In this document: piece by piece, positions 7,670 through 12,946 of the stretch
How positions within the stretch are numbered: the stretch's first letter is position 1
Layout of the letters: every line of letters starts with the position of its first letter
Source of the DNA: Candidatus Poribacteria bacterium
GTDB lineage: Bacteria; Poribacteria; WGA-4E; WGA-3G
NCBI GenBank assembly: GCA_009845505.1
Contig: VXZL01000245.1
Coordinates: 1-12,946 of the forward strand
Reading direction: 5' to 3'
Length of the DNA stretch: 12,946 bases
The notes under the pieces: model-generated
Told to the model about the DNA's origin: nothing
Seen by the model: only the letters and a program-made list of their open reading frames with translations
Databases searched by the model: none
Position numbers and translations under genes: made by a program

Positions 7670-7895
7670 AACAACAACCGAAGACGAACTGAGACCGGAA
7701 TACGATTTAAAGAGTTTGCAGGTAAGAAAAATGGGACCCGAACGGAAGCACTTCGGTAGATTTGTTGTCCAATTAGAGCCTGATGTTGCTGAGGTATTTC
7801 CAGATGCTGCATCTGTAAATGAGGCACTACGGTTTCTCATCCGGATCACCAAAGAAAACAGCGAGACCACTCAGAGCATTGGTACCGATATCTAA
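7656..7895 (+). CDS. Antitoxin partner of BrnT (ribbon-helix-helix-like)
   Basis: A 79-residue protein. Residues about 35-66 (start GRFVVQLEPDVAEVF) have the shape of a ribbon-helix-helix fold: a short beta strand, then LEPDVAEVFPDAASVNEAL and a second helix, analogous to the LDPDV...F...INA(L) pattern of BrnA antitoxins. The N-terminal 30 residues are charged (KKDKTTTEDELRPEYD) and could wrap the toxin. GGGGAGAGAG at 7640-7648 serves as ribosome-binding site inside brnT, and the 14-base overlap with brnT implies coupled expression. Such antitoxins usually bind their own promoter as a complex with the toxin, but no operator or separate promoter is evident because brnT follows the dehydrogenase by 5 bases. 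It resembles hypothetical antitoxins often found beside BrnT more than canonical BrnA, so no symbol is given. Confidence 0.82.
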   Translation: MKKDKTTTEDELRPEYDLKSLQVRKMGPERKHFGRFVVQLEPDVAEVFPDAASVNEALRFLIRITKENSETTQSIGTDI

Positions 7896-7923
7896 TATCC
7901 GATGTGAAACTGACGCACTTTCT

Positions 7924-9894
7924 ATGACACCTCTCGCTACTTTGCAGAACTCTCCACAAACTACGCTTTCCACCCACAGAGGCATTACAGCACGGAGTCT
8001 ACTTATCGGCATAGTCGGGGTAATATGTCAATGCCTCGCCACGCCTTACAACGACTTCCGCGTCGGCGGCACCTACCTCGCAGGCAACCACCTGCCGATC
8101 GCCGTTGTCTTCATCATGCTCATCTTCGTACTCGGCGTTAATGTCCTTCTCAAGCGACTGAAGCCGGGCAGCGAATTACAAGCGAGCGAACTCCTCATCA
8201 TCTGGGGCATGATGCTGGTTGCATCTGGTATTCCGTCTTCAGGATTGATGCGATACCTTGTTCCCCTTGCTGTGAGTCCATACTATTTCGCAACCGCTGA
8301 AAACGAATGGGCAACCCTGTTCCACCAGCACCTTCCAGAGTGGATGGTCGTAAGTGATCCGAAAGCCGTCTTCTATTTCTATGAACAGTTACCAGAGGGG
8401 GATCCGATCCCGTGGCGGGCATGGTTAAAACCGATTGTTGGGTGGAGCGTATTTGTCTTAATTTTCTATTTCGTTACAATCTGCTGGACAGTGCTTCTCC
8501 GAAAACAGTGGATCGAATACGAACGGTTCACCTTTCCGCTCGTTCAATTGCCGATAGAGATGTTCCAATCGCCATCCGGCGGCAATCTTCTGAACCGATT
8601 CTTTAAATCACGCCTGATGTGGTGCGGTTTTGCAATACCGGTCATCCTACACGGTTTGAGGGGGTTACACCTCTACTTTCCATCTACACCCAACCCACCG
8701 CTCTATTTTCCGATCGCCCAATTTTTTACCGAAAAACCGTTCTCCGCCTTGGCGTGGTGGCCCTCGGTGCATCTCTTTATCTACCCGACCGTCATTGCGA
8801 TTGTCTATCTGCTGACGCTTGAAATCTCGTTCAGCTTCTGGTTTTTCTTTCTACTCGGAAAAATGGAGACGGTATTCATCTACGCAACAGGTTCAAAAGT
8901 GAACCAGTGGGACTTCCACCAAAATCAACAGATGGGTGGGTTCATCGTTTTCATCGGATTAATCCTATGGAGTGGCAAACGGCATTTCACGCGTGCCTTC
9001 ACCACAATATTTGGACGAACACACGCGAATGACACTGACGAACCGCTCTCTTACGCCTTTGCAGCCTGGGGAATGGTTCTCGGCATCCTGGCACTCTGTC
9101 TGATATGTGCCAGTGGTGGTATGAGTTTCTGGGTTGCGCTTTTCATTTTAGTTCTTTTCCTCGGATTGACAACAGTTATGACATGGATGGTTGCCAATGG
9201 CGGACTGTTGTTTGTGCTTTATTCCTTTCTGCCGGGTGAATATCTGATTACACTTTTCGGGAGTGCGCGTGTAAACGCACCGAGTTGGACGTTTGTCGCC
9301 TACGAACGGGTCTTGATGTTCGATATGCGTGAAATCCTGATGCCGAGTGTAATGAACAATTTTAAACTTGCGGAACCGTTGCGTCTCAAACAACGTCCAT
9401 TCCTACTGGCGATGGGAATCGCAATCGTCTTAGCAATGGGTGTCTCCTACTATTCCTCTATAGATCTCGGCTACAGGTACGGTGCAGTCAATCTACAGCA
9501 CTGGACCTATATGATTTCCGCAACCGTCCCATTCACTCGACTCACAAGCATCCTCCAACACCCAAGTGGTATTGAATTAGAGCGGCTCGGTTCATTTATC
9601 TTCGGTGGTGCCACGATGTTCGGGATGCTCTGGATGCGCCACCACTATCTCTGGTGGAAATTACATCCGATCGGTTCCCTCATGATGACGAGTTATGCGA
9701 CTTACTGTTTTTGGGGATCGTTTTTTATCGGTTGGTTTCTGAAATACACTGTTTTGAAGTTTGGGGGTGTTGCGCAGTATCGGAAACTCCGTCCGCTTGT
9801 TTTGGGGGTTGTGTTAGGGGAGTGCTTTATTGGGGGTATCTGGATTGTTGTTGGGCTTTTTACAGGGATTGGGTATCGTCTGTTGCCGGGTTGA
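7924..9894 (+). CDS. DUF6785/DUF6784-type polytopic membrane protein (second paralogue)
   Basis: A 656-residue membrane protein with about 12-13 helices, clearly paralogous to the product of 59-1945. Corresponding blocks are ASELLIIW (87-94), YFATAENEWATLFHQHLPEW (121-140), RKQWIEYERFTFPLVQLPIE (193-212), MPSVMNNFKLAE (473-484), WWKLHPIGS (577-585), LKFGG (611-615) and GVVLGECFIG (628-637). The function is unknown; a transporter-like role is inference only. The frame is open from an ATG at 7819, but that start would overlap the antitoxin by 77 bases and add a non-hydrophobic extension. The ATG at 7924, 28 bases after the antitoxin stop, is preferred, although its ribosome-binding site is weak. 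The gene is probably read from the sat-dehydrogenase-brnT transcript. The last 130 bases carry an unusual number of G-runs in the coding strand. An AAGGAG for the next gene lies 4 bases beyond the stop. Confidence 0.82.
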   Translation: MTPLATLQNSPQTTLSTHRGITARSLLIGIVGVICQCLATPYNDFRVGGTYLAGNHLPIAVVFIMLIFVLGVNVLLKRLKPGSELQASELLIIWGMMLVASGIPSSGLMRYLVPLAVSPYYFATAENEWATLFHQHLPEWMVVSDPKAVFYFYEQLPEGDPIPWRAWLKPIVGWSVFVLIFYFVTICWTVLLRKQWIEYERFTFPLVQLPIEMFQSPSGGNLLNRFFKSRLMWCGFAIPVILHGLRGLHLYFPSTPNPPLYFPIAQFFTEKPFSALAWWPSVHLFIYPTVIAIVYLLTLEISFSFWFFFLLGKMETVFIYATGSKVNQWDFHQNQQMGGFIVFIGLILWSGKRHFTRAFTTIFGRTHANDTDEPLSYAFAAWGMVLGILALCLICASGGMSFWVALFILVLFLGLTTVMTWMVANGGLLFVLYSFLPGEYLITLFGSARVNAPSWTFVAYERVLMFDMREILMPSVMNNFKLAEPLRLKQRPFLLAMGIAIVLAMGVSYYSSIDLGYRYGAVNLQHWTYMISATVPFTRLTSILQHPSGIELERLGSFIFGGATMFGMLWMRHHYLWWKLHPIGSLMMTSYATYCFWGSFFIGWFLKYTVLKFGGVAQYRKLRPLVLGVVLGECFIGGIWIVVGLFTGIGYRLLPG

Positions 9895-9910
9895 TATAAG
9901 GAGAACTATT

Positions 9911-10147
9911 ATGTACATCGTTACGGATGACTTGGAAATCATAAACTTCGATCAGTACCAAAACCTGCGTGTAGAAGGGGAAGATCCTGGTAAAGGCCAA
10001 CTCGTTTTAACTGCCCAGGATGGTTCCAAACGCGTTATTGCCGAATTTACTAACTTTGATGAAGCATTCAATACCTTTGAAGATATTCGCGAGGCCCTTG
10101 CAGCAGGGGAGACATACTATAGTTTAGAGGAATACGAGCGCGGATAG
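9911..10147 (+). CDS. Small acidic hypothetical protein
   Basis: A 78-residue soluble protein, strongly acidic, with no signal peptide or membrane segment. The sequence starts MYIVTDDLEIINFDQYQNLR and ends ETYYSLEEYERG. Alternating hydrophobic and polar residues in the first half suggest a small beta sheet (LVLTAQDGSKRVIAEF), and the second half suggests a helix (FDEAFNTFEDIREALAAGE). I do not recognise a named domain. The ATG at 9911 has an excellent AAGGAG (9898-9903, spacing 7). An upstream in-frame GTG at 9830 lies inside the membrane protein gene and is rejected as a start. It follows the DUF6785-like gene by 16 bases, so it is probably the last gene of that transcript. Confidence 0.8.
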   Translation: MYIVTDDLEIINFDQYQNLRVEGEDPGKGQLVLTAQDGSKRVIAEFTNFDEAFNTFEDIREALAAGETYYSLEEYERG

Positions 10148-10296
10148 GTAGTCTAATTTTGTTCATCTTAAGAATATCTGCTGACAGTCGTCTGCTGTCC
10201 GTATCAAATTTTCACAGACTTTCCCGGACCTTTGCACACACATACCTATCAGCACGCCAGACAACAAAAAATGGGGAAATGAGCTCTACGAATGTA
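10148..10296. other. Intergenic stretch with degenerate repeat, no gene
   Basis: No credible ORF, tRNA or rRNA is seen. At 10183-10199 GACAG and CTGTC form a weak 5-base stem around 7 bases, in a CTGCTGACAG...CTGCTG context that looks like a decayed relative of the TCAGC repeat at 1955-1994. No clear terminator with a T-run was found for the upstream transcript. Confidence 0.4.
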
Positions 10297-10325
10297 TTGA
10301 TTTTCGCTTTGGAATATGTTAAGAT
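10297..10325 (+). promoter_or_regulatory. Extended -10 promoter for the 21/77/175-residue gene set
   Basis: TTGATT (10297-10302) and TAAGAT (10320-10325) are separated by exactly 17 bases, and TG sits one base before the -10 (TGtTAAGAT). A TATAAT at 10325-10330 overlaps it but has no well-spaced -35. Transcription from about 10332 would leave a leader of roughly 54 bases before the micro-ORF at 10386. Confidence 0.6.
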
Positions 10326-10385
10326 ATAATCATGATAGATAGCCTTATTCTATAGAAAGATTAACTTACTTTTCAGGAAACCATC

Positions 10386-10451
10386 ATGGCGAATAATGCC
10401 CCAACACCTCGTGAGGACCACTGGAACCGTCCAGAGGGGATAATACGATGA
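10386..10451 (+). CDS. Candidate 21-residue micro-ORF, coupled to the next gene
   Basis: An ATG at 10386 opens a 21-codon frame (MANNAPTPREDHWNRPEG then IIR) ending in TGA at 10449-10451. An AGGA at 10375-10378, about 7 bases ahead of the ATG, is a plausible ribosome-binding site. The stop overlaps the next start as ATGA, the classic arrangement for translational coupling, and the ribosome-binding site of the next gene (GAGGGG, 10434-10439) lies inside this ORF. It could be a small protein, a leader controlling access to the downstream site, or a chance frame. No similar peptide is known to me. Confidence 0.4.
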   Translation: MANNAPTPREDHWNRPEGIIR

Positions 10452-10681
10452 ACGATCAACAATTCCATAAAAATGTAAAAATAACATACCCAAACGACAG
10501 GAATGAACCCATCGTTGTGGAATGTTATGTCAACGAGTATATGCAGGTTAATGTTAACGACCCGAACATCCTCCGTTATGCCGATGAAAGTGGTCAAATT
10601 CAGATTGAGTTTCGCGTCGTTAACCGTGAAACAGATTCTATCATTCGGAGCGAAGTAAAGAATATAGCCATGGAGATCTGA
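10448..10681 (+). CDS. Small hypothetical protein, beta-rich
   Basis: A 77-residue soluble protein. The sequence alternates hydrophobic and charged residues (VKITYPND, IVVECYVNEYMQVNVND, IQIEFRVVNRETDSII), which suggests a mainly beta fold. It has one cysteine and no visible catalytic motif, signal peptide or membrane segment. I do not recognise a family. The ATG at 10448 has GAGGGG 8 bases upstream and overlaps the stop of the 21-codon ORF. The next gene starts 7 bases after its stop, so the three are probably one transcript from the promoter near 10297. The DNA is visibly more AT-rich than the sat-dehydrogenase block, possibly a mark of a different origin. Confidence 0.75.
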   Translation: MNDQQFHKNVKITYPNDRNEPIVVECYVNEYMQVNVNDPNILRYADESGQIQIEFRVVNRETDSIIRSEVKNIAMEI

Positions 10682-10688
10682 ATTCATA

Positions 10689-11216
10689 ATGGAGTGGTTG
10701 AATGACAACAGTGGCGCGCTTACTGTAATTTCGACTTTTGTGCTGGTAATCATCACAGGTTGGTACGCCTATCTGACAAGGAAACTCGTAGATACTGCCA
10801 ACAAACCTGAAATTATAGTCTATCTACTTCGTGAGAAGATAATCAGCGGTCTTGTAAGTGAGGGAGAGTTAAACCAAAGCATTTTTGAAACCACTGTGGC
10901 TACACTTTGTGTAGAAAATGTAGGTACAGGAGTTGCCCATAAAATCAAGTTTGGAGTCCCCGTTGATTTCACACCTCACGGAGGGATACCCCTCAATCAG
11001 ATTGGGTTTCTTAATAAGGGAATCACTCTCCTGGCCCCTGGACAGAAAATAGAGCGTAATCAAGTCAGCCGGTTAACTGAATCTGTTGATTTGAGCCAAG
11101 TGTCAGTCGATATTGATGTTACCTACGAGGACTTACAAGGCAAAGAATATTCCCGGACTTTTACGCTTGATTTTAATGAATCAGACTTACCACCTCTTCA
11201 AGGTGTACCTCAATGA
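10689..11216 (+). CDS. Membrane-anchored hypothetical protein with beta-sandwich-like domain
   Basis: A 175-residue protein with one N-terminal membrane helix (about 11-29, LTVISTFVLVIITGWYAYL) followed by TRKLVDTANKPEI. The C-terminal part looks like an Ig- or CARDB-like beta-sandwich: VATLCVENVGTGVAHKIKFG (70-89), ITLLAPGQKIE and VDIDVTYEDLQGKEYSRTF resemble the pattern of bacterial proteins with such folds. I know of many uncharacterised bacterial proteins with a WYAYLT(R/K)-type anchor and an ENxGxGxAxxI sandwich, but no established function. The lack of a signal-peptidase site suggests it stays membrane-tethered; which side the domain faces is not clear. The ATG is 7 bases after the 77-residue gene with only a distant GGAGA upstream, so translation may be coupled. 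A palindrome begins at its stop codon. Confidence 0.78.
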   Translation: MEWLNDNSGALTVISTFVLVIITGWYAYLTRKLVDTANKPEIIVYLLREKIISGLVSEGELNQSIFETTVATLCVENVGTGVAHKIKFGVPVDFTPHGGIPLNQIGFLNKGITLLAPGQKIERNQVSRLTESVDLSQVSVDIDVTYEDLQGKEYSRTFTLDFNESDLPPLQGVPQ

Positions 11217-11237
11217 ACAAACCCTCGGAGGTTTGTT
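11216..11237. repeat. Perfect palindrome overlapping the stop codon
   Basis: AACAAACC (11216-11223) pairs with GGTTTGTT (11230-11237) around CTCGGA. The first base is the last base of the preceding TGA stop. It is followed by TTGATAACCG-type sequence without a T-run, so a classic terminator is doubtful. It may be an RNA 3'-end hairpin or another dispersed palindrome. Confidence 0.6.
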
Positions 11238-11323
11238 GATAACCGACTACTGATCGCTAACGATCGGATCCTACAAATCCCAAAATCCTATCCCTCCTGA
11301 TCCCGATAATTTCACAAAAAGAT
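11238..11323. other. Intergenic stretch with decayed repeat, no gene
   Basis: GATAACCGACTACTGATCG (11238-11256) and the 5-base inverted pair GATCG/CGATC (11252-11265) look like a worn copy of the TCAGC-type intergenic repeat. The rest is an unremarkable C/A/T-rich sequence. No ORF or RNA gene is supported. Confidence 0.35.
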
Positions 11324-11353
11324 TTGCAACACCCGCATAAACTATGCTAAAAT
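11324..11353 (+). promoter_or_regulatory. Extended -10 promoter for the LarA-family gene
   Basis: TTGCAA (11324-11329) and TAAAAT (11348-11353) are separated by 18 bases, with TG one base before the -10 (TGcTAAAAT). The TATGCTAAAAT string closely parallels TATGTTAAGAT at 10315-10325. The predicted start near 11360 leaves a leader of about 37 bases. Confidence 0.6.
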
Positions 11354-11396
11354 AGAATAAAATTAGGAGTGAAACAACATCAGTTAAAACCGTCGC

Positions 11397-12908
11397 ATGA
11401 AATACTTCACCTACTTCGGAAACCACCTTATCAACGCGAAACTGCCCGATAATTCGGAGGTCTACTACGCCAAGCCGCCATTGCCGGGTATCAAGCGCGA
11501 GGCACTCAGTGAACACACGCAGCACGCCTTTGAAAACCCGCTTGAGATGTCACCCCTCCGTGAACTCGTCAACGGCAACTCAAAGGTACTCATCCTCTTC
11601 GACGATAACTGCCAACCTTTTCCACTCACCAAAAAACCGGATATGCGACAGATTATGATTGAGACACTTCTGAAGATGCTGGACGGGTACGGTGTGGAGA
11701 AACAGAATATCCAACTCATGTGTGCTGTCGCACTGCACCGCAAGATGAAAGAACACGAACTCGCCTATATGCTCGGCAAAAACATTATGGACGCGTTCTA
11801 TCCGCATCAACTCCGAAACTTCGATGCCGAAGACCCTGAACAGATCGTCTACGTCGGGAAAACGGAAAAAGATGAAACAGTCGAGACGGATAAGGCAGCA
11901 CTTGAAGCCGATCTGGTGATTTATGTCGATATGATACAGATTCCGCTCAACGGTGGACATAAGTCTGTAGCGGTGGGGCTTGGGACGTATAACTCCATTG
12001 CGCCGCATCACTCGCCACACATGACTTCTGAGAGTCCGCATGTGATGCAACCCGAAGGTTCACACATGCACGCCTGTATCGAACGGATGAGCCGCCTCAT
12101 TCAGAAAGAAACACCCATCTTGGTACTCGAAGCCGCAATGAACGGTGCAATCTATCCGTTTCATCTCCGCTATGTCGGGAAACCGAACCGGGACTGCAAC
12201 ATCGCAGAGAAGGTTTTGAAAACCTTTACACCCGCAACCTTATCACTTCTGCCTGAATCGCTCCGCTACGGAATTCTCAAGAGCGTCCGGACGGACTACG
12301 AACCGATACAGATTAACGCTGGAGACATCGATGCTGTCCATGAGAAAACGTTGACATCCATGAAGGAACAACTGACAGTAGACATCCCACGCCAGTTCAG
12401 CACATTGGTGTTCGGATTGCCCGATATGAGTCCCTATGCCGTTGATGCGCGTATCAACCCTGTGTTGGTGGTCAGCGACATATTGGGATACGTCTTCAAC
12501 TGGTTCTATAACAAACCCATTATCAAAAAGAATGGCGTTGTTATCATCATGAACCCGACATACGAAATCTTCCATGAAGCGTATCACGTCGCGTACAAGA
12601 TGTTTTACGATGAGGTGCTCGCGGATACGACAGAACCGTTTGAGATGCAACAGAAGTTTCAGGAAAAATACGCGAAGGATCCGTATTTAATCGATTGCTA
12701 TCGGAACAAGTTCGCCCACCACGGTTTCCATCCGTTCACGGTTTGGTATTGGGCGACGTATCCGCTGAAATATCTGTCGAAGGTCATTCTTGTGGGCCCA
12801 AAGGAACCGCGGGTGGCACAACGCTTAGGTGTTGATTGGGCGAAAAACTTAGACGATGCGCTCGCAATGGCACGCGAAATCTCTGGGGAAGATGACGTGG
12901 TTGCCTAG
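11397..12908 (+). CDS. Divergent LarA-family (DUF2088) nickel-pincer racemase-like protein
   Basis: A 503-residue protein of the LarA superfamily. LarA racemises lactate through a lysine-linked nickel-pincer nucleotide, and other family members act on different 2-hydroxyacids. FDDNCQPF (68-75) is in the place of the DDxTRPxP motif. CAVALHRKM (109-117) supplies His114, matching the catalytic His108 of L. plantarum LarA. GGHKS (186-190) and HHSPH (204-208) place Lys189 and His205 with the 16-residue spacing of the cofactor lysine (Lys184) and nickel histidine (His200). The position of the second catalytic histidine (His174), 10 before the lysine, is Met179 here. The arginine of DDxTRP appears as Gln73. 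The protein is longer than the roughly 420-430 residues of LarA, with extra C-terminal sequence. An in-frame TAA at 11385-11387 rules out earlier starts; AGGAG at 11365-11369 is too far away to serve ATG 11397. The substrate is unknown, and racemase activity is uncertain. Confidence 0.85.
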   Translation: MKYFTYFGNHLINAKLPDNSEVYYAKPPLPGIKREALSEHTQHAFENPLEMSPLRELVNGNSKVLILFDDNCQPFPLTKKPDMRQIMIETLLKMLDGYGVEKQNIQLMCAVALHRKMKEHELAYMLGKNIMDAFYPHQLRNFDAEDPEQIVYVGKTEKDETVETDKAALEADLVIYVDMIQIPLNGGHKSVAVGLGTYNSIAPHHSPHMTSESPHVMQPEGSHMHACIERMSRLIQKETPILVLEAAMNGAIYPFHLRYVGKPNRDCNIAEKVLKTFTPATLSLLPESLRYGILKSVRTDYEPIQINAGDIDAVHEKTLTSMKEQLTVDIPRQFSTLVFGLPDMSPYAVDARINPVLVVSDILGYVFNWFYNKPIIKKNGVVIIMNPTYEIFHEAYHVAYKMFYDEVLADTTEPFEMQQKFQEKYAKDPYLIDCYRNKFAHHGFHPFTVWYWATYPLKYLSKVILVGPKEPRVAQRLGVDWAKNLDDALAMAREISGEDDVVA

Positions 12909-12946
12909 ACGATGCCCCCGTTTTTCTATGCGAATGTTGGATGATA

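Noticed and set aside
7819..7923. Longer start (ATG 7819) for the second DUF6785-like gene
   Set aside because: It would overlap the antitoxin by 77 bases and add a polar extension not seen in the paralogue; ATG 7924 fits the topology.
9763..9873. Cluster of G-runs as a G-quadruplex
   Set aside because: Seven runs of three or more G occur, but loops are long (8 to 15 bases in the best set) and glycine/tryptophan-rich coding explains them.
9830..9910. GTG start for the small acidic protein
   Set aside because: It lies inside the membrane protein gene; ATG 9911 has a strong AAGGAG at proper spacing.
11580..12050. 156-residue antisense ORF
   Set aside because: It is a shadow of the LarA-family gene, with no ribosome-binding site, domain or coding-like composition.
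12912..12944. Short ORF after the LarA-family gene
   Set aside because: It has only 10 codons before TGA and no ribosome-binding site; the window ends before any next gene can be judged.
1..12946. CRISPR arrays, tRNA, rRNA, insertion-sequence ends
   Set aside because: No regularly spaced direct repeats, cloverleaf-like segments, transposase frames or terminal inverted repeats were found on either strand.

Overview
All credible genes in this window lie on the + strand and are closely spaced. The organism is bacterial. Gene content, the paired DUF6785-like membrane proteins, and short intergenic palindromes and TCAGC-type repeats remind me most of Candidatus Poribacteria or a related uncultured lineage from sponge, marine or metagenomic sources. 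That placement comes from memory of family distribution and was not tested.

Layout. (1) 1-39 is possibly the last codons of an upstream gene. (2) 59-1945 is a large polytopic membrane protein of the DUF6785/DUF6784 type. (3) 1950-2062 holds a TCAGC-repeat hairpin and an extended -10 promoter. This leads into a two-gene unit: an endonuclease III with its full 4Fe-4S motif, then a 702-residue membrane protein that looks like a GT-C glycosyltransferase fused to a malectin-like beta-sandwich. (4) 4870-4946 carries a perfect hairpin. It is followed by an apparent polycistron: ATP sulfurylase, a zinc-dependent MDR dehydrogenase, a BrnT-type toxin with its overlapping antitoxin, a second DUF6785-like membrane protein, and a small acidic protein. 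(5) 10148-10385 has a promoter and degenerate repeat. It leads to a tiny 21-codon ORF that overlaps a 77-residue protein by ATGA, then a 175-residue membrane-anchored protein. (6) 11216-11396 has a palindrome over the preceding stop codon and another extended -10 promoter, ahead of a divergent LarA-family (nickel-pincer racemase-like) protein ending at 12908.

How the genes fit together. Endonuclease III does base-excision repair and is not clearly linked to its neighbours. ATP sulfurylase makes APS, but no APS kinase, APS reductase or sulfate transporter is present, so its pathway cannot be fixed here. The toxin-antitoxin pair sits inside a metabolic transcription unit. The two DUF6785-like proteins are clear paralogues of unknown function.

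The most unusual signals are: a hairpin-forming palindrome in the dehydrogenase coding sequence that matches an intergenic hairpin with two compensatory base-pair changes; the LarA homologue that keeps the cofactor lysine and nickel histidine but appears to lack one catalytic histidine; the ATP sulfurylase without zinc-site cysteines; and the micro-ORF coupled to an uncharacterised small gene set. I do not see a complete, convincing new multi-gene system.
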